Below the pieces are notes generated by a model that did not search any database, was not told the origin of the DNA, and saw only the letters and a list, made by a program, of their open reading frames with translations. A program made the position numbers and the translations under genes. DNA of 64,000 bases. Source: Herbidospora cretacea. GTDB taxonomy: Bacteria; Actinomycetota; Actinomycetes; Streptosporangiales; Streptosporangiaceae. Of this stretch, positions 17,504 through 25,283 are shown piece by piece. Every line of letters begins with the position of its first letter. Position 1 is the first letter of the stretch. The stretch is from assembly GCF_001570605.1 (NCBI RefSeq), contig NZ_BBXG01000009.1, forward strand, positions 124,001 to 188,000, read 5' to 3'.

Positions 17504-18399
17504 GGACCGGCGAGACCCGCTGGGCGTACATCTTCCTGATCCCCTGGATCGTCGGCCTGGTGCTGTTCCAGGCCGGGCCGATGATCGCCAGCGCGGTGCT
17601 GTCGTTCACCGACTACGACCTGATCGGCAGCTCCGAGTTCGTCGGGGTGGAGAACTACGCGACGATGGCGGCAGATCCCCGGCTGGCACGGGCGATCGGG
17701 AACACGCTGCTCTACACGGTCGTCCACGTGCCGCTGGCCTGCCTGCTGGCGCTGGGCCTGGCGCTGCTGCTCAACCGGATCACCGGCCGGGCCGCCGGGG
17801 TGTTCCGGACGATCTTCTACCTGCCGTCGATGACGCCCTACGTCGCCGTCGGGGTGCTGTTCCTGTTCCTGCTGAACGGCCAGGCGGGGGTGCTGAACGA
17901 GGCGCTCGCGATCGTGGGGATCGAGGGGCCGCAGTGGACCACCGACCCCGGCTGGATGCTGGCCGGGGTGGTGATCATGTCGCTGTGGAACCTCGGCGCG
18001 AGCACGATCGTGCTGTTCGCGGCGCTGCGCAACGTCCCGCGCGAGCTGACCGAGGCCGCCATGATCGACGGCGCGGGCGCCTGGCAGCGCTTCCGCCACG
18101 TCACCCTGCCGCTCATCAGCGCCGCGCTGTTCTTCGTGGTCGTCGTCGACACGATCGCCGCGCTCCAGATGTTCGACCAGGTCTACACGATGTACTTCGG
18201 CACCTCGCAGGCCCAGCAGACCAGCGGCGACGCCGCCCTCTTCTACGTCGTCTACCTGTTCCAGCAGGGCTTCCAGTTCCTGCACATGGGCTACGCCTCC
18301 GCGCTGGCCTGGCTGCTGTTCGCGGTCATCGCGGTGATCACCTTCATCCAGGTCAAGGTGGGCAACCGCCTGGTCCACTACGAGGACCCCGCCGCATGA
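17500..18399 (+). CDS. Sugar ABC transporter permease (MalF/UgpA type)
   Basis: A 299-aa inner-membrane permease with six helices. The ATPase-docking EAA loop is visible as ELTEAAMIDGAGAWQRFRHVTLPLI at about residues 184-208. Starts with YIFLIPWIVGLVLFQAGPMI, typical of MalF/UgpA-like subunits. Its start and stop overlap the binding-protein and second-permease genes by 4 bases each. Confidence 0.93.
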   Translation: MRTGETRWAYIFLIPWIVGLVLFQAGPMIASAVLSFTDYDLIGSSEFVGVENYATMAADPRLARAIGNTLLYTVVHVPLACLLALGLALLLNRITGRAAGVFRTIFYLPSMTPYVAVGVLFLFLLNGQAGVLNEALAIVGIEGPQWTTDPGWMLAGVVIMSLWNLGASTIVLFAALRNVPRELTEAAMIDGAGAWQRFRHVTLPLISAALFFVVVVDTIAALQMFDQVYTMYFGTSQAQQTSGDAALFYVVYLFQQGFQFLHMGYASALAWLLFAVIAVITFIQVKVGNRLVHYEDPAA

Positions 18400-19214
18400 C
18401 CGCCCGCCGGTTCTTCCCCCTGATGCTGCTGGCCGCCGCGTCGGCGATCTTCCTGTATCCGTTCCTCTGGCTGGTCTTCGCCTCGCTGCGGCCGCGCGAC
18501 CGGACGTTCGGTGGGCAGTTGCCGATCCCGTTCCGGCCGCAGAGCTACCTCGACGTGTGGGACGCCGCGCCGATGCTGACGTGGCTGCTCAACTCGGTCG
18601 TCGTCGGGGTCGCGGCGGCGCTGGCGGTGACGGTGTCGAGCGCGCTCGTGGCGTTCGGGTTCGCCTATTTCCGCTTCCCGGGCCGGAACCTGATGTTCGC
18701 CAGTGTCCTGGGGACCATGATGCTGCCGGCGGCGGTGACGCTCGTGCCGACGTACCTGATCTGGAACTCCGTGGGGCTGACCGGCACGCAGGTGCCGTTG
18801 TGGGCGGGCAACCTGTTCGGGTCGGCGTTCTACATCTTCCTGCTGCGGCAGTTCATGCTCGGCCTGCCCCGCTACGTCTTCGAGGCGGCGCGGGTGGACG
18901 GGGCGTCGTACCTGACGCTGTTCTGGCGGATCGCGGTGCCGCTGTCGCGGCCGGCGCTGATCATCGCCTTCATCTTCGAGCTCAAGGCGAGCTGGTTCGA
19001 CCTGATGAAGCCGCTCATCTACCTGCAGGACACGGAGCTGTTCACGCTGCCGCGCGGGCTGAAGGCCGTGGTCGACCGGTTCTACCAGGGCGGGGATCCC
19101 AAATGGGAGATCGTCCTGGCGGCCAGTGTGGTGACCACCCTGCCGCTGATCGCGATCTTCTTCTTCGGTCAGCGCTATTTCCTGCAGGGCATCGCCACGA
19201 CCGGCCGCCGGTGA
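18396..19214 (+). CDS. Sugar ABC transporter permease (MalG/UgpE type)
   Basis: A 272-aa second permease subunit, six helices, with the EAA loop as FEAARVDGASYLTLFWRIAVPL around residues 162-183. Completes a binding protein-permease-permease import operon. No ATPase gene follows; actinobacterial sugar importers commonly share one multitask ATPase (MsiK type) encoded elsewhere, so this is expected. The gene ends 4 bases from the oppositely read hemerythrin gene, with no room for a separate terminator. Confidence 0.93.
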   Translation: MTARRFFPLMLLAAASAIFLYPFLWLVFASLRPRDRTFGGQLPIPFRPQSYLDVWDAAPMLTWLLNSVVVGVAAALAVTVSSALVAFGFAYFRFPGRNLMFASVLGTMMLPAAVTLVPTYLIWNSVGLTGTQVPLWAGNLFGSAFYIFLLRQFMLGLPRYVFEAARVDGASYLTLFWRIAVPLSRPALIIAFIFELKASWFDLMKPLIYLQDTELFTLPRGLKAVVDRFYQGGDPKWEIVLAASVVTTLPLIAIFFFGQRYFLQGIATTGRR

Positions 19215-19218
19215 CGGT

Positions 19219-19773
19219 TCAGCCGCCGAGGGCGGCGAGCAGCTCTTCCTTGGTCATCGAGCTGTAGCCCTCGACGCCCTTCTCCTTGGCCTGCTCGACC
19301 AGTTCCTCCTTGGTGCGGCCCTTCGGCTTCGGGGGCTTGGCCAGCTCCTCGGCCTTGGCCTGGCTGAAGACGCGGCCCATCGTGACCAGCTTGTCGGCGG
19401 GGATCGCCTTGGCCATGGCGGGGAGGATGTCGCTCTCCTCCTCCTCGACGTGGTGCGTCACCGCCTTGACCATCTGCTCCAGCGCGGTCAGGAACTCGGG
19501 GCGGTCGGGGTCGGCGGCCATCAGGGTGGCCAGCAGTTCCTCGGCCTCGTGGTGCTCCTCGACGCCGTGGTGGACCTCGCCGCGTTCGCTGGGCGCGGCC
19601 TTGGCGAGCTCGGGGTAGACCTTGGTCTCCTCGGCGCGGGCGTGCGCGACGAACTTCGCCGCCAGCTCGGCGACCAGGGCCGGGCGGTTCTCCTGCTCCT
19701 TCTTCAGCTTCTCGAAGATCATCTCGACGTCACGGTGGTCAGCCATGATCAGGTCGATGACGTTCTGCGGCAT
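19219..19773 (-). CDS. Hemerythrin (HHE) domain protein with Rho-N/SAP-like tail
   Basis: A 184-aa protein. Residues 1-140 are an HHE four-helix bundle: the di-iron histidines are seen in IMADHRDVE, FVAHARAEE, HHGVEEHHEAEELL and VTHHVEEEES. It may bind oxygen, nitric oxide or sense iron/redox state. The last 35 residues (KEELVEQAKEKGVEG then YSSMTKEELLAALGG) form a small Rho-N/SAP-like helical motif that recurs at the end of the upstream ChaB protein. The two genes are 12 bases apart and probably one operon under the SigB-type promoter in front of chaB. Confidence 0.88.
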   Translation of the reverse strand: MPQNVIDLIMADHRDVEMIFEKLKKEQENRPALVAELAAKFVAHARAEETKVYPELAKAAPSERGEVHHGVEEHHEAEELLATLMAADPDRPEFLTALEQMVKAVTHHVEEEESDILPAMAKAIPADKLVTMGRVFSQAKAEELAKPPKPKGRTKEELVEQAKEKGVEGYSSMTKEELLAALGG

Positions 19774-19785
19774 GTGATTCCCTTC

Positions 19786-20181
19786 TCAGGACCGGGCCTT
19801 GGCCGACGCGCGGCGGTTGGCCTTCTTGATGGCCTCCACCAGTTCGGCCTTGCTCATGGAGGATCTTCCGGGGACGTCCAGGCGCTTGGCGAGGTCGTAG
19901 AGGTGCTGCTTGGAGGCGTTGGCGTCGACGCCCTCGGCGGTCTTGCCGGCCTTCGGGGTGCTCTTGGCGGCCTGCGCGTCGGAGGGGCCCTTCTCGGCCT
20001 TCGGCTCCCAGTGGTCGCCGACCTTCTCGAAGGAGTGCTTGAGCGCGGAGTTCGCCGTCCGGTGGGCCCGTTCGCCCTCGCCGTACTGCTCGACCGCCGA
20101 GTCGTGGGCCTTGATCCACGTCTCCTGGGCCTTCTTGGGGGAGCGCTTCAGGGTTCCCGGGAGCTCCTGACGAGCCGGCAT
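19786..20181 (-). CDS. ChaB family protein with Rho-N-like C-terminal domain
   Basis: A 131-aa protein. The N-terminal 60 residues match ChaB (LPGTLKRSPKKAQETWIKAHDSAVEQY and SALKHSFEKVGDHWEP), a small family once named for cation transport but without proven function. After a linker the C-terminus has SKQHLYDLAKRLDVPG then RSSMSKAELVEAIKKA, a Rho-N-like nucleic-acid-binding motif. ATG at 20181 is preferred to the GTG at 20190 because the AGGAGAGG ribosome site would be too close to the GTG. Transcribed with the hemerythrin gene. Confidence 0.87.
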   Translation of the reverse strand: MPARQELPGTLKRSPKKAQETWIKAHDSAVEQYGEGERAHRTANSALKHSFEKVGDHWEPKAEKGPSDAQAAKSTPKAGKTAEGVDANASKQHLYDLAKRLDVPGRSSMSKAELVEAIKKANRRASAKARS

Positions 20182-20226
20182 GATCGTCACCTCTCCTCTG
20201 GTGCTGAATGAGCCTGTGTTCGGCTC

Positions 20227-20250
20227 CTACCCGCCGCCACCTCTCGAAAC
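20227..20250 (-). promoter_or_regulatory. SigB-type promoter for chaB-hemerythrin
   Basis: On the minus strand GTTT (20250-20247), 14 bases, GGGTAG (20232-20227), 45 bases before the ATG at 20181. It is back to back with a second such promoter facing the other way. Confidence 0.65.
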
Positions 20251-20266
20251 GTGGTCTCCGGCGCCG

Positions 20267-20291
20267 GTGTCCGGTAGAGCGGAAGGGGTAC
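20267..20291 (+). promoter_or_regulatory. SigB-type promoter for DUF2945-DUF3140
   Basis: GTGT (20267-20270), 15 bases, GGGTAC (20286-20291), the form described for Streptomyces SigB. Only 10 bases separate the -10 from the ATG at 20302, so the transcript would be nearly leaderless. Confidence 0.6.
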
Positions 20292-20301
20292 CCCAGGCAC
20301 T

Positions 20302-20520
20302 ATGACCAAAAAGGACGAACCATCCAAAGGTGACAAGGTCACCTGGAAGAGCCATGGTCAGACCGTCCACGGAAAGGTCGAGAAGAAGATCACGAAGCGG
20401 ACCGAGGACTCCGGGCGGGAGGTCGACGCCTCCCCGGAGGAGCCCCAGTACCGGGTCCGGAGCGACAAGAGCGGCCGGACGGCCGTCCACAAGCCGGAGG
20501 CGCTCGATGACGACGGGTGA
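20302..20520 (+). CDS. DUF2945 (HVA1/TUDOR-like) domain protein
   Basis: A 72-aa basic protein. GDKVTWKSHGQTVHGKVEKKITKRT and YRVRSDKSGRTAVHKPEAL are the DUF2945 pattern, a small beta-barrel (Tudor-like) domain of unknown role. It overlaps the DUF3140 gene by 14 bases. No ribosome site is visible, consistent with the close promoter and a leaderless message. Confidence 0.88.
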   Translation: MTKKDEPSKGDKVTWKSHGQTVHGKVEKKITKRTEDSGREVDASPEEPQYRVRSDKSGRTAVHKPEALDDDG

Positions 20521-20824
20521 CCACGACTTCGACGAGGCCGTCAACATGACGGCCGGTGAGCTGGAGAAGTGGCTCGGCAGCGACGAGTCACGCCGGGTCG
20601 GCCAGAAGTCGCGGGGCGGGGAGTCGACCGGCCACGAGTCGGGGCGCAAGATCGTCGCGATCCTGCGCAAGCGCAAGGGCGAGCTCACCGACGACGACCG
20701 GGCGCACATGCGCAAGGTGACCGGCTATGTGCACCGCCACCTGGCCCAGCGCCCCGAAGGCGACGTCAGCGGGACGCCCTGGCGGTTCTCGCTGATGAAC
20801 TGGGGACACGACCCGCAGAAGTAG
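20507..20824 (+). CDS. DUF3140 domain protein
   Basis: A 105-aa protein, ATG at 20507 inside the end of the DUF2945 gene. Signature: VNMTAGELEKWLGSDESRRVG, HESGRKIVAIL, and DRAHMRKVTGYVHRHLAQRP, matching DUF3140, whose members are often beside DUF2945 genes. Possibly a DNA-binding stress protein by its basic helical pattern, but no function is established. It ends 7 bases from the stop of the convergent PP2C gene. Confidence 0.88.
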   Translation: MTTGDHDFDEAVNMTAGELEKWLGSDESRRVGQKSRGGESTGHESGRKIVAILRKRKGELTDDDRAHMRKVTGYVHRHLAQRPEGDVSGTPWRFSLMNWGHDPQK

Positions 20825-20831
20825 CGGCCGG

Positions 20832-22064
20832 TCAGGCGCGGGGCACCGGCCAGTCGGCCGTCCGGAGCTCCACGTCGACGTCGGGGCCCCGCCACTCCAC
20901 CAGCATGACGGTGGCGTCGTCGCGCAGCACGCCCTTGTGATAGGTCAGCACGGCATCGATCAGCCGCCGCAGGATCTCGGGGACCGGCAGGCCGCTGGCG
21001 TTGTAGCGCATCACGAAGTCGACGAAGCGGTGGACGCCGAACTCCCGGTTCGACGCGTCGCGGATCTCGGTGATGCCGTCGGTGTAGAGGATCAGCCGGT
21101 CGCCGGGTTCGAGCTGTTCACGGCAGGTCGCGACCGAGAGCCCCAGGTCGAGGCCCATCGGATGGGCCGGCAGGCACTCCAGGGTGGTGATCCAGCGCCC
21201 GCCCCGGATCAGGATCGGCGGCGGGTGGCCCCGGTTGACCCAGGTGAACACGCCCGTGCGCAGGTCGAGGTCGCCCATGATCGCCGTGACGAACCGCTGG
21301 GCGCGGCCGAACTCGGCGATCAGGACCGCTTCGATGTCCTCGCTGTTGCGGGCCAGCGAGTAGTCCTGGCGGCGGTTGTTGCGGCAGGCCGCCATCGCCA
21401 GGTTGGCGGTCAGCCCGGCCGAGACGTCGTGTCCCATCGCGTCGAACACCGAGACGTGCAGGACGTCGCCCGCGATGGCGTAGTCGAAGGCGTCGCCGCC
21501 CACCTCGTAGGCCGGTTCGAGCACCGCCGAGACCGTCGCGCGGTCGTTGGCGAAGGTCAGCGGCGGGATGAGCCGCCACTGCATCTCGGCGGCGACGTTC
21601 ATCTCGCGGGTGCGGACGGTCCGGGCCCAGGTGTCGCTGCAGGTACGCATGCTGGTCAGCAGCAGGGCGACCATGGACGACAGATGGCGGGCGGTGGTGT
21701 GGTCGAGGGTGGCCTCGCCGGTCTGGACCCGCAGCACGCCGAGGCGGCTGGTGCCGTTGAGGATCGGCACCCACCAGGAGCCGGGCCGGCCCTCGTCGCC
21801 GGTCTGCGCGAGAGTGCGGATCTGCTGGAAGGCCAGGCCCGCGAGGCTTTTGTCGACCGACAGCTCCGCCGGTTCGCCCTCGGTCCACGGGCCCCGCAGC
21901 AGCCGCAGGACCTGCTGCTGGAGGTCGCACAGGTAGACGAGGACCTGGGTGAAACCGGCCTGCGGAGTGTGGGCGGCCAGAAGCGCCGGCAGGTCGTCGA
22001 CGGTGCGCAGATGACTGCTCTCGACCAGGCCGACCAGCATGCGCTCGGTGCCGCCAGGAGACAT
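20832..22064 (-). CDS. SpoIIE/PP2C-family serine phosphatase (paralogue of the one at 12.8 kb)
   Basis: A 410-aa RsbU-like phosphatase: GAF-like region (residues 5-165) then PP2C domain with AVLEPAYEVGGDAFDY, FDAMGHDVSAGLTANLAM, TWVNRGHPPPILI and ILYTDGITEIRD. It can be aligned along its whole length with the protein at 12806-14080, including ERMLVGL(V/I)ESSH and VAAEMQWRLIPPLTFAN, so the two arose by duplication. A SigB-type promoter sits only 12 bases upstream of the ATG, implying a near-leaderless transcript. Likely acts on an anti-sigma antagonist encoded elsewhere. Confidence 0.9.
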   Translation of the reverse strand: MSPGGTERMLVGLVESSHLRTVDDLPALLAAHTPQAGFTQVLVYLCDLQQQVLRLLRGPWTEGEPAELSVDKSLAGLAFQQIRTLAQTGDEGRPGSWWVPILNGTSRLGVLRVQTGEATLDHTTARHLSSMVALLLTSMRTCSDTWARTVRTREMNVAAEMQWRLIPPLTFANDRATVSAVLEPAYEVGGDAFDYAIAGDVLHVSVFDAMGHDVSAGLTANLAMAACRNNRRQDYSLARNSEDIEAVLIAEFGRAQRFVTAIMGDLDLRTGVFTWVNRGHPPPILIRGGRWITTLECLPAHPMGLDLGLSVATCREQLEPGDRLILYTDGITEIRDASNREFGVHRFVDFVMRYNASGLPVPEILRRLIDAVLTYHKGVLRDDATVMLVEWRGPDVDVELRTADWPVPRA

Positions 22065-22076
22065 GATGTCTCGGGC

Positions 22077-22102
22077 CTACCCGGTCCCTGATCAGCGGAA
22101 AC
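22077..22102 (-). promoter_or_regulatory. SigB-type promoter for the second PP2C phosphatase
   Basis: On the minus strand GTTT (22102-22099), 16 bases, GGGTAG (22082-22077), ending 12 bases before the ATG at 22064. Most of it lies in the 45-base gap downstream of the preceding gene. Confidence 0.6.
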
Positions 22103-22109
22103 GGAACCC

Positions 22110-22865
22110 TCACCGTTGGAGGAGCTCGTGCAGGGGCAGCAGCCGGGCGGCCGGGACGGCCAGCTCGACGGGGTCGCCCAGGGTGGCGATCTGGTCCCAC
22201 GCGACGAACACGCTGCCCCGGTGGAGCCGCCGGATCACCGCCCTGACGAGGGCCGGGCTGCTGCCGCCTGGGCCGCGTTCGTAGCCGAAGAGCTGGCCGG
22301 TGTGCCGGGGCACGACGATGAGGCCGCTCAGCCGCAGCGCCTGCCCGTTGTCGGCCAGGAGCGGGCCGTCCTGGGTGAGCTGCACGTCGGCCACCTGCCC
22401 GACCGGCTCGCCGACGACGTCGACCACCCTCCGGGCGACGAGGGAGCTCAGCCGCTCGCGGTCGGGGATCTCGGTGAGCCTGACCGGCCGCGGATCGGGG
22501 GTGTCCGGCTCGCCGCCGCCGCTGCCGGGGAGGCGGTCGATCACGTGGTCGCGGACCCAGCGCTCCAGCGAGGCCTCGGGCAGGTCGCCGACCTTGATCG
22601 CGCTGCCGATCTCGGCCACCGAGCCCATCGGGATCCGCTGTGGCGCGGGGTGCTCCTCCATGCGGAACAGCCGGGTCACGCCGGTCATCACCCGGCCGAT
22701 CACCCCGCCGACACGCGGGCCGAGGGCCAGCGGGCCCGACAGGATCGCGGTCACGTAGCCGTCGTCGATCTCCAGGTCGTCGACCTTGCACAGCAACCGG
22801 CCGTCGCCGCGGACCACCTGGCGGTCGAGCAGGTGCAGGTGGGCGTGCAGGACCCGGGCCTTCAC
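22110..22865 (-). CDS. PRC-barrel-like regulatory protein of the NRAMP operon
   Basis: A 251-aa soluble protein with two segments reading like PRC-barrel beta-domains: an N-terminal one (LHLLDRQVVRGDGRLLCKVDDLEID) and a later one (ARRVVDVVGEPVGQVADVQLTQDG). It resembles the cytoplasmic partner that accompanies NRAMP/MgtE-like transporters in actinobacteria, where such domains may sense metal or gate transport; that role is inference. The GTG start at 22865 overlaps the transporter's stop by 4 bases, so it is translated with it. Last gene of a five-gene operon. Confidence 0.7.
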   Translation of the reverse strand: MKARVLHAHLHLLDRQVVRGDGRLLCKVDDLEIDDGYVTAILSGPLALGPRVGGVIGRVMTGVTRLFRMEEHPAPQRIPMGSVAEIGSAIKVGDLPEASLERWVRDHVIDRLPGSGGGEPDTPDPRPVRLTEIPDRERLSSLVARRVVDVVGEPVGQVADVQLTQDGPLLADNGQALRLSGLIVVPRHTGQLFGYERGPGGSSPALVRAVIRRLHRGSVFVAWDQIATLGDPVELAVPAARLLPLHELLQR

Positions 22866-24085
22866 CGGCCGGCCTTGGTGAGGAGCATCAGCGGGACCGC
22901 CGCCACGGCGACCACCAGGAGCAGGATCATGTACGCCGTCCCGAGGGTGTTGGAGAAGCGCCCGTTGACCTTCTCGCCCATGTAGTCGGGGTCGTTGGCG
23001 ATCATCAGCACCGGCAGGTAGGTGAGCGGCAGCGCCGCCGCCGAGAACACCAGCGAATATTCGGTGACGGTGATCGGGTTGATCGTGGTGAGGATCAGCG
23101 CGATGGCCACCATGGTGGAGACCAGCAGCACCGCGTGGAACCGCGCGGCCTCGCGGGGGCGCACGTACTTGCCCCACTGCCAGCCGAAATACTGGCTGAT
23201 CGAGTAGCCCGACGACAGCGCCGTCTCCAGCGTCGCGCCGAACGTGGCGGCGAAGACGCCGAAGATGACCAGGGCCAGCCCGATCTGGCCGAAGGCGAGG
23301 CCGGCCGGGAGCACCATCTGGCCGAGGCTGTCGACCTCGATCATCCTCGGCAGAAACACCGTGGCGGCGCATCCGGCGATGGCGATCGACAGCAGCCCGC
23401 CGAGCGGGAACCCGACGAACACGTTGGCCCGCATGACGTTCAGGTCGCGCCGGGTCCAGCGCTCCTCGACGCCGCCCGAGGAGAAGAAGAACACCTCGTA
23501 GGGCGTCATCGCCGCGCCGAGCAGGGCGATGGCATAGAACCAGTAGGCGGCCGCGCCGTCGTCGGAGGGGTTGTGGACGAGCTGGTGGGACAGCTCCCCC
23601 CAGTCCGGGCCCAGGGCGAAGAAGGCGACCAGGAAGACCACCAGCGCCAGCCCGGCCAGGCCGAAGACGCGCTCCATCGTCTCGAACTTGACCCGCCACA
23701 TCACCAGCCAGGCCACCAGCCCGACGCCGGGCACCCAGAGCAGGTAGTCGATGCCGGTCGCCAGCTCCAGGGCCAGGGCGGCGCCGCCGATCTCGGCGGC
23801 CAGGGTCAGCAGGTTGATCCCGAAGGACGCCCCCAGGTTGAGCAGGCCGGCGCGGGGGCCGAGCCGTTCGCGTACGAGATCGAAAACGGGCCGGCCGGAC
23901 ACGGCCGCCACCCGGCCCGCCATCTCGGCGAACAGGCAGATCCCGACGACCCCGACCACCACCACCCACGCCAGCGACATCCCGAACCGCGAGCCGACCA
24001 GCGCGTTGGCGACCAGGTCGCCGATGTCGACGAACCCGCCGATGGCGGTGAGGATGCCGAGCGTGACGGCGAAGAACTTCTTCAC
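22862..24085 (-). CDS. NRAMP-related divalent metal transporter with altered metal-site motifs
   Basis: A 407-aa membrane protein with about 11 helices of the NRAMP/APC fold, starting at GTG 24085, which overlaps the upstream lipoprotein's stop (GTGA). In TM1 the canonical DPGN is replaced by D20-I-G-D23, and in TM6 the canonical Met-Pro-His reads T194-P195-Y196 (MTPYEVFFFSSG), so the selectivity methionine is missing. This places it with NRAMP-related proteins that may carry Mg2+ or another hard cation rather than Mn/Fe. Flanked by a lipoprotein and a PRC-like protein in one operon. Confidence 0.82.
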   Translation of the reverse strand: MKKFFAVTLGILTAIGGFVDIGDLVANALVGSRFGMSLAWVVVVGVVGICLFAEMAGRVAAVSGRPVFDLVRERLGPRAGLLNLGASFGINLLTLAAEIGGAALALELATGIDYLLWVPGVGLVAWLVMWRVKFETMERVFGLAGLALVVFLVAFFALGPDWGELSHQLVHNPSDDGAAAYWFYAIALLGAAMTPYEVFFFSSGGVEERWTRRDLNVMRANVFVGFPLGGLLSIAIAGCAATVFLPRMIEVDSLGQMVLPAGLAFGQIGLALVIFGVFAATFGATLETALSSGYSISQYFGWQWGKYVRPREAARFHAVLLVSTMVAIALILTTINPITVTEYSLVFSAAALPLTYLPVLMIANDPDYMGEKVNGRFSNTLGTAYMILLLVVAVAAVPLMLLTKAGR

Positions 24086-24498
24086 TCGGCCGCCGCTCTC
24101 AGCTCGTCGCTCAGTTCGCGCAGGTCGCCGGCCGCCTGTGCGGGGTTCTCGACACCGCCGAGCCGGACCTCGTTGAGCAGCGTCTGCACCTGGTCGGCGG
24201 CCTCGCCGGTCAGCGCGGTGAGCTCCGCGCGCGCCGACACCGCCGCCCGCGTCGGGGGCTGGACGGCGGAGAACTGCGAGTCCACGCTGCCCAGCGCCGT
24301 GACGGCCTCCGTCAGGACCGTCTGCAAGTACGGCCTGGTCAGCCGCGCCTCGTTCTCGACCACGAGCCGCACCAGGTCGACCGACGACGCGGCGGCCTCG
24401 GCGGTGGTCACGACCTGCTGGTGGTAGCCGGAGTCGGTCCACGCCGGGGACGCGCACCCCGCCACGAGCAGCAGGGAGACCATCAGCGTCCGTCTCAT
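24082..24498 (-). CDS. Small lipoprotein of the NRAMP operon
   Basis: A 138-aa lipoprotein: signal MRRTLMVSLLLVAGC with lipobox LVAGC (Cys15), then a mainly helical Ala/Leu-rich domain with no cysteine. It is similar in pattern to helical bundle lipoproteins but not recognised as a named family. Start overlaps the stop of a 30-aa membrane peptide (ATGA) and its stop overlaps the transporter start (GTGA), so all are translationally coupled. It may act outside the membrane as a partner of the transporter; this is inference. Confidence 0.8.
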   Translation of the reverse strand: MRRTLMVSLLLVAGCASPAWTDSGYHQQVVTTAEAAASSVDLVRLVVENEARLTRPYLQTVLTEAVTALGSVDSQFSAVQPPTRAAVSARAELTALTGEAADQVQTLLNEVRLGGVENPAQAAGDLRELSDELRAAAE

Positions 24499-24587
24499 GG
24501 CCGGACCCGCAGCAGGAAGTACGCCAGCACGCCCAGCAGCACGGCGTACTGGCCCCAGGCGCCCAGCAGCACCAGGCCCTCGTCCAT
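24495..24587 (-). CDS. 30-aa single-helix membrane peptide
   Basis: A short gene: ATG at 24587, 30 codons, TGA overlapping the lipoprotein ATG by 4 bases. The peptide is one hydrophobic helix (LVLLGAWGQYAVLLGVLAYF) with an acidic start and an Arg-rich end (LLRVRP), fitting a single-pass small membrane protein. The coupling overlap and position inside the transporter operon argue that it is real. Role unknown, perhaps a transporter accessory subunit. Confidence 0.6.
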   Translation of the reverse strand: MDEGLVLLGAWGQYAVLLGVLAYFLLRVRP

Positions 24588-24618
24588 CACGTGCCCCGAC
24601 TGCCCCTGCCAGGGGCTG

Positions 24619-24867
24619 CTAACCGTGGCCGGGTTCCTGGGGGTCGGTCGGGGCCGAGACGGTGTCCTCCATGACGCCGATCAGCCGGCCCACGGGGAGC
24701 AGCACGACCAGCAGCCCGAGACAGATCCAGAACATGAGCATCGAGCCGATGACGAGGCCGATCCCGCCCAGGGTGAAGACGATCAGGAACACGCTGACGT
24801 AGATCCACGAGCGTGGACGGCCGTGACCGTGACGCTGCTTCTCCCGGGGCTCGCGCTGGGGGTCCAT
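24619..24867 (-). CDS. Small two-helix membrane protein, first gene of the NRAMP operon
   Basis: An 82-aa protein: basic His/Arg-rich N-terminus (REPREKQRHGHGRPRS), two hydrophobic helices (about residues 21-41 and 43-63) and a short acidic tail ending HG. The ATG at 24867 follows AGGAGTG by 7 bases. A 7-bp palindrome lies in the 31-base gap before the 30-aa peptide gene. Not a recognised family. It heads the five-gene operon that includes the NRAMP-like transporter. Confidence 0.75.
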   Translation of the reverse strand: MDPQREPREKQRHGHGRPRSWIYVSVFLIVFTLGGIGLVIGSMLMFWICLGLLVVLLPVGRLIGVMEDTVSAPTDPQEPGHG

Positions 24868-24998
24868 GGGGATTCACTCCTGCCGATGTCGTGTCTCAGG
24901 GCTCCTTCCCCGAGAAGGCGCCGACCGCGCACGCGTCGCCGCGTGGAACGCGGCCGATTCGGGGTAGCGGCTGGAGCACCCGATTGGGAGGAGTAGCG

Positions 24999-25241
24999 AT
25001 GGCAGGACAGGCCAACTCACGCGACGTGGTGCGACACGAGGACGGACAGTGGGCCGTCACCAAGCCGGGCGGCAGCCGGGCCAGCGCCTTGTTCCCCACA
25101 CAGGACGAGGCGATCAGGCGGGCGACCGAGATCCTCACCGCCGACGGCGGTGGCGAACTGCGCATCCACGGCACCGACGGCAAGGTGCGCGACCAGCGCA
25201 CGATCGCGCCCGGCAACGACCCCCACCCGCCCGCCGGCTGA
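24999..25241 (+). CDS. DUF2188 domain protein
   Basis: An 80-aa protein. HEDGQWAVTKPGGSRASALFPTQDEAIRRA followed by GGGELRIHGTDGKVRDQRTI is the DUF2188 fold, small beta-rich proteins resembling double-stranded-RNA-domain-like folds with unknown function, often near stress genes. GGGAGGAG precedes the ATG. A weak SigB-like site (GCGT, 17 bases, GGGTAG at 24962-24967) lies 31 bases upstream. Confidence 0.87.
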   Translation: MAGQANSRDVVRHEDGQWAVTKPGGSRASALFPTQDEAIRRATEILTADGGGELRIHGTDGKVRDQRTIAPGNDPHPPAG

Positions 25242-25247
25242 TCACCC

Positions 25248-25272
25248 GACTACCGCTGGGCGCCTCGGGTAG
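25248..25272 (+). promoter_or_regulatory. Possible SigB-type promoter for DUF4235
   Basis: GACT (25248-25251), 15 bases, GGGTAG (25267-25272), 11 bases before the ATG at 25284. The -35 is weaker than in the other sites of this group; it fits the looser GNNT consensus. Confidence 0.4.
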
Positions 25273-25283
25273 CACGTGCCGGT

